Shown here piece by piece: positions 61,469-64,000 of a stretch of DNA of 64,000 nucleotides. The notes beneath the pieces are model-generated. The model was given only the letters and a program-made list of their open reading frames with translations, had not been told where the DNA came from and made no database searches. The DNA comes from an uncultured Lachnospiraceae bacterium (GTDB lineage Bacteria > Bacillota > Clostridia > Lachnospirales > Lachnospiraceae). How positions within the stretch are numbered: position 1 is the stretch's first letter; each line of letters starts with the position of its first letter. Location: positions 39,593-103,592 of the forward strand of contig CAMEDC010000007.1 of NCBI GenBank assembly GCA_945913255.1. The letters run 5' to 3'. The position numbers were made by a program, and so were the translations under genes.

Positions 61469-62119
61469 TCAACAGAGAGTTTGCAGAACTTCCAGACTTT
61501 TAAAAGGATGTCCAACATATTTCTTCATATACTCCGATGCCACCTGCTTCATCTCATCAAGCACTTCATCCGTTACCGTGAAAGTATAAAGCTTTTCAAT
61601 CGGGCTTGCCGCTATGTACTGCAGGGCATAAACAGTTGATTCCTGCAGCGCCCTTCCGGCAGGAGGTCCCGGAAATTCTCCGTTTACGGCAATTGCTTTA
61701 CATTCAAAAATGCATCGCACGAGAGGATTCGGCAAAGAATCCGCGCAGAGTGCTCTCAAGGACTGATATAGCAGTTTCATCATTTCCCGCTCATCATTAT
61801 TTTCTCTGGTATAGTAATCTGCAATCTCTGCAAAATACATGCCATAACATGCCCCTATATAATCCGTCCGAAGTACCTCAAAATAATTCTGAATATCCGC
61901 TTCCGCAACGGTATATGAGCTTTTTCCTTCATATAATTTGAACGTTCCGAAGGAAAAAGGATTTGTAGCTGCCGCTAACCGGTTTCCCGGCTTCCTTGCC
62001 CCCCTGGCAAAAGCAGATATTTTACCTCGCTCCTTCGTCAAAATAACCGCTAACCGGTCGTATTCTCCCACCGGAGACTGTTTCAATATAATTCCCGTTA
62101 CAATGATATTCTCCTGCAT
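61469..62119 (-). CDS. recO: DNA repair protein RecO, short form
   Basis: Recombination mediator that binds RecR and SSB and helps load RecA. 216 residues, about 30 fewer than usual. The OB-fold N-terminus is clear (VTGIILKQSPVGEYDRLAVI, KGKI-like ISAFARGARK). The helical part follows. The expected four-Cys zinc finger after the FECKAIAVNGEFP segment is missing: the sequence passes straight to GPPAGRALQESTVYALQYI, so the deletion removes the finger and leaves the C-terminal helices in frame. ATG 62119 has AAGGAGG 14 bases upstream inside the yqzL-like frame. It overlaps that gene by 98 bases. Confidence 0.9.
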   Translation of the reverse strand: MQENIIVTGIILKQSPVGEYDRLAVILTKERGKISAFARGARKPGNRLAAATNPFSFGTFKLYEGKSSYTVAEADIQNYFEVLRTDYIGACYGMYFAEIADYYTRENNDEREMMKLLYQSLRALCADSLPNPLVRCIFECKAIAVNGEFPGPPAGRALQESTVYALQYIAASPIEKLYTFTVTDEVLDEMKQVASEYMKKYVGHPFKSLEVLQTLC

Positions 62120-62228
62120 GGTCGTTCGTCCCTGCCGCCTCCTTCTCCCGTTCGGCGCTGGATACAAAAGACAGATAATCCTCAATTTTTCCGCTGTTTT
62201 CAAACTTCTTCCAGTACTTTGAAACCAT
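62022..62228 (-). CDS. YqzL-like small protein, overlapping recO
   Basis: A 68-codon frame starting ATG 62228. Its first 35 residues (VSKYWKKFENSGKIEDYLSF) fit the YqzL-like family, small proteins encoded between era and recO in Firmicutes, whose function is unknown. The classical YqzL is about 47 residues and ends near recO; here the frame continues 98 bases into recO before stopping. The ribosome site is GGGGGATGCGGGA. Position and motif support it being real; the extended C-terminus may be overprinted. Confidence 0.65.
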   Translation of the reverse strand: MVSKYWKKFENSGKIEDYLSFVSSAEREKEAAGTNDHAGEYHCNGNYIETVSGGRIRPVSGYFDEGAR

Positions 62229-62296
62229 TCCCGCATCCCCCTGATTCGTGTCAATTTACATACACTAGGGTCTGCATTTTTACTTTTTCTATTCGC

Positions 62297-63217
62297 CTAT
62301 TTTTCTCCCATGGAAAGATCTTTGGGATTGTAACCGAAATTTTTTAAGAGGAAATCACTGTCGCGCCAGTCCTTTTTCACCTTTACCCAAAGTTGCAAAT
62401 TTACCTGCATTTCCAGTAAATCTTCTATTTCCGGACGTGCCGCGGAACCGATTTTTTTCAGCATCTGACCGCCCTTGCCGATGATAATTCCCTTGTGGGA
62501 TTCTCTCTCGCAGACGATGGTTGCCTCAATGTGACAAATCTTTCCTTTATCCTTCATGCATTCAATACTGACGGCAATCCCGTGCGGTATCTCATCTTCC
62601 AGCAGTCGGAGCGCCTTCTCCCGTATCAGTTCTGCCACGATTTGTCGCATGGGCTGGTCGGTGACAGTGTCTTCATCGTAAAAAGCCGGACCGTAGGGAA
62701 GATATTTCAAAATACATTTCACCAGTTCATCCGTGTTCTCACCCTTCAGAGCCGACACCGGCACGATTTCCTGAAAATCAAGTTCTTTCCGATAGGTATC
62801 AATAAAAGACAGGATTGCTTCCTTATTTACGGTATCTGTCTTGTTGATAACAAGGATTATCGGCGTTTTTGTCTTTTTCAACTGTTCGATTATATGCTTT
62901 TCACCGGCACCAATATAATCTGTAGGCTCCACAAGCCAGAGAATGACGTCAACCTCCTCCAGCGTACGCTCCGCCACATTCACCATATAGTCGCCCAGCT
63001 TGTTTTTTGCTTTATGAATCCCGGGTGTATCCAAAAAGACAATCTGCCCTTCTTCCATTGTCAGAACCGTCTGGATACGGTTTCTGGTCGTCTGCGGTTT
63101 GTTGGAAGTTATCGCAATCTTCTGCCCGATCAGGCGGTTCATCAACGTTGATTTTCCCACATTCGGTCTGCCGATTAATGTCACAAAACCTGATTTAAAG
63201 GATGGATTTTCGTTCAT
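62297..63217 (-). CDS. era: GTPase Era (16S rRNA processing)
   Basis: A 306-residue GTPase needed for 30S maturation and associated with the inner membrane. P-loop GRPNVGKST (17-25), switch TTRN, DTPG (about 64-67), NKTD (about 126) and SAL (about 156) are all present. The C-terminal KH domain carries the GKGGQMLKKIGSAAR signature near 250. ATG 63217 follows GGAGG and overlaps a possible 10-codon upstream frame. It leads the era-yqzL-recO order. Confidence 0.97.
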   Translation of the reverse strand: MNENPSFKSGFVTLIGRPNVGKSTLMNRLIGQKIAITSNKPQTTRNRIQTVLTMEEGQIVFLDTPGIHKAKNKLGDYMVNVAERTLEEVDVILWLVEPTDYIGAGEKHIIEQLKKTKTPIILVINKTDTVNKEAILSFIDTYRKELDFQEIVPVSALKGENTDELVKCILKYLPYGPAFYDEDTVTDQPMRQIVAELIREKALRLLEDEIPHGIAVSIECMKDKGKICHIEATIVCERESHKGIIIGKGGQMLKKIGSAARPEIEDLLEMQVNLQLWVKVKKDWRDSDFLLKNFGYNPKDLSMGEK

Positions 63218-63246
63218 TTCAATTCCTCCGTAGTATGTGAATTCAT
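63214..63246 (-). other. Possible 10-codon upstream frame coupled to era
   Basis: A frame beginning ATG 63246 and reading MNSHTTEELK ends in TGA, which overlaps the era start as ATGA. GGAG lies 8 bases before its ATG, in ACAATTGGAGACGGATAT. The era ribosome site is inside it. Protein expression is not shown; it may serve only for translational coupling. Confidence 0.35.
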
Positions 63247-63317
63247 ATATCCGTCTCCAATTGTTCCAACTCTTTCTTTTTTCTTCTTGTTTTACATAAT
63301 TAGCCTTTAAAATCTAT

Positions 63318-63836
63318 TTATTGGGCTCTCCTGCCATATTTCCAGAAATCAATCGTCTCTTTCAAATCTGTTTCATCACGGAACAATTTCAATTCCTTAG
63401 CCACCTCAATTGCAAAATCAACATAGGCATTGGCTCTGGCCGTAATCACCTTATCATCGTTTGCATATTCCACCGAATCATCCGAATGAGTAGAACGAAT
63501 GCCTTCCAGCACACCAGCCATATCCAGCAGTTCCACTCCCGCACAGATACCGTTTATCAACACTTTTCCTGTCCGTAGCCTTCTCAAGATATTTCTGACT
63601 TCTTCGTTATCTGCTAAAGTATAGTTACCACCAGGTACCGTAAAGCTTCGTACCTGACCGAAATTCAAATCAGAAAGTGCCATATCCGCGTTGACCGAAT
63701 ACCCTTCCATGGTTCGTACCGGTTTTCCGTCCTGAGAGCACATCACCACTTCACACCCTGTATATGCTAAAAAATAATTCAATATAACAATTTCATAAAA
63801 GCAACATGTATCATAAATCAGGAAAACGTCCTTCAT
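63318..63836 (-). CDS. DJ-1/PfpI family protein
   Basis: A 172-residue protein of the DJ-1/PfpI (class I glutamine amidotransferase-like) superfamily. The nucleophile-elbow motif is seen as INGICAGVELLDMAGVL near residue 96, so the reactive cysteine is present. The N-terminal KDVFLIYDTCCFYEIV matches the DJ-1 core strand and its conserved Glu. Family members include chaperones, deglycases and regulatory domains; the activity here is not deducible. Start ATG 63836 after GGGGGAG; a GTG at 63842 is also in frame. It has its own promoter. Confidence 0.85.
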   Translation of the reverse strand: MKDVFLIYDTCCFYEIVILNYFLAYTGCEVVMCSQDGKPVRTMEGYSVNADMALSDLNFGQVRSFTVPGGNYTLADNEEVRNILRRLRTGKVLINGICAGVELLDMAGVLEGIRSTHSDDSVEYANDDKVITARANAYVDFAIEVAKELKLFRDETDLKETIDFWKYGRRAQ

Positions 63837-63865
63837 GCGCACTCCCCCTCGAAATAATATCTTTA

Positions 63866-63893
63866 ATTATAACTGTACGTGAAGTTTTGTCAA
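63866..63893 (-). promoter_or_regulatory. Promoter of the DJ-1/PfpI gene
   Basis: TTGACA (63888-63893), 16-base spacer, TATAAT (63866-63871) on the minus strand, 29 bases before the start codon. Both boxes are consensus. Confidence 0.8.
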
Positions 63894-63899
63894 ATTGAA

Positions 63900-64000
63900 G
63901 TTTACCTCGCGAGGGACGTCGCCGGGGTTCACCTACTGCCGTCGAGGTTGGCGTATCATGTTCCTTCTTCGACTCGTTTTCACTCGGGGGCGCGACGTAG
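63900..64000. other. GC-rich terminal segment of unknown origin
   Basis: About 100 bases of roughly 60 percent GC with frequent CG dinucleotides and TCG/CGA codon-like runs, clearly unlike the rest of the window. On the minus strand one frame is open through the whole segment (YVAPPSENESKKEHD...), but all frames are short and no gene can be assigned. It may be a contig edge, chimeric join or foreign DNA. Confidence 0.5.

Noticed and set aside
63900..64000. tRNA or other structured RNA in the GC-rich tail
   Set aside because: No cloverleaf, TPsiC-like GTTCRA loop pairing or acceptor stem could be built; CTCGCGAG is only a short palindrome.
1..64000. CRISPR array, prophage or insertion sequence
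   Set aside because: No regularly spaced repeats, transposase, integrase or phage structural genes were seen.

Overview
The window is ordinary-looking chromosome of a low-to-mid GC, Gram-positive, anaerobic member of the Clostridia, most probably Lachnospiraceae. The evidence is a complete Rnf complex, a biotin-dependent sodium-pump decarboxylase operon, T-box leaders on aminoacyl-tRNA synthetase genes, a spore-type gene inventory (SpoIID-like, SleB-like), the era-yqzL-recO-glyS and cmk-ispH-rpsA gene orders, and A+T-rich sigma-A promoters. Nearly all genes are on the minus strand. Only tyrA, an AP2/HNH-like gene and a YprB-like exonuclease gene are on the plus strand. No tRNA, rRNA, insertion sequence, prophage or CRISPR array was seen.

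Layout: 1-1.2 kb holds the N-terminal part of leuS behind a T-box; 1.2-4.7 kb an EF-G paralogue and divergent tyrA. 4.7-12.1 kb carries vanZ-like, PilZ, queA, M18 aminopeptidase, pheT and pheS, the last behind a second T-box. 12.1-16.3 kb holds a MATE transporter, a YihY-like protein and a SpoIID-like protein. 16.3-18.3 kb holds a well-supported 6S RNA and pckA. 18.3-25.9 kb holds an Xaa-Pro aminopeptidase, deoC, thrC, a TelA/XpaC pair and a SleB-like hydrolase. 25.9-26.8 kb is an isolated AP2/HNH-like gene with its own promoter and terminator. 26.8-33 kb is rnfCDGEAB followed by a GH25 lysozyme gene. 33-34.3 kb is the YprB-like exonuclease. 34.3-40.6 kb is a run tetR-rpiR-flavoprotein-cmk-ispH-rpsA-cheR. 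40.7-46.1 kb is the sodium decarboxylase operon. 46.2-51.6 kb holds two D-Ala-D-Ala carboxypeptidases, scpA/scpB, a phosphoesterase and rpsU. 51.7-60.7 kb holds alaS, an HscC-like Hsp70 with a degenerate J-domain/TPR partner, and glyS. 60.7-63.9 kb holds a lipoprotein gene, recO, a yqzL-like gene, era and a DJ-1/PfpI gene. The last 100 bases are abruptly GC-rich.

Together the genes cover translation (synthetases, S1, S21, EF-G paralogue), envelope work (carboxypeptidases, hydrolases, lysozyme) and sodium or proton bioenergetics (Rnf and the decarboxylase pump, which both couple cytoplasmic metabolism to ion gradients). I did not find a convincing new multi-gene system. The most unusual items are the solitary AP2 protein with a decayed HNH core, the HscC-like chaperone paired with a J-like protein lacking HPD, the decarboxylase operon with two different carboxyltransferase subunits, and a RecO lacking its zinc-finger segment.
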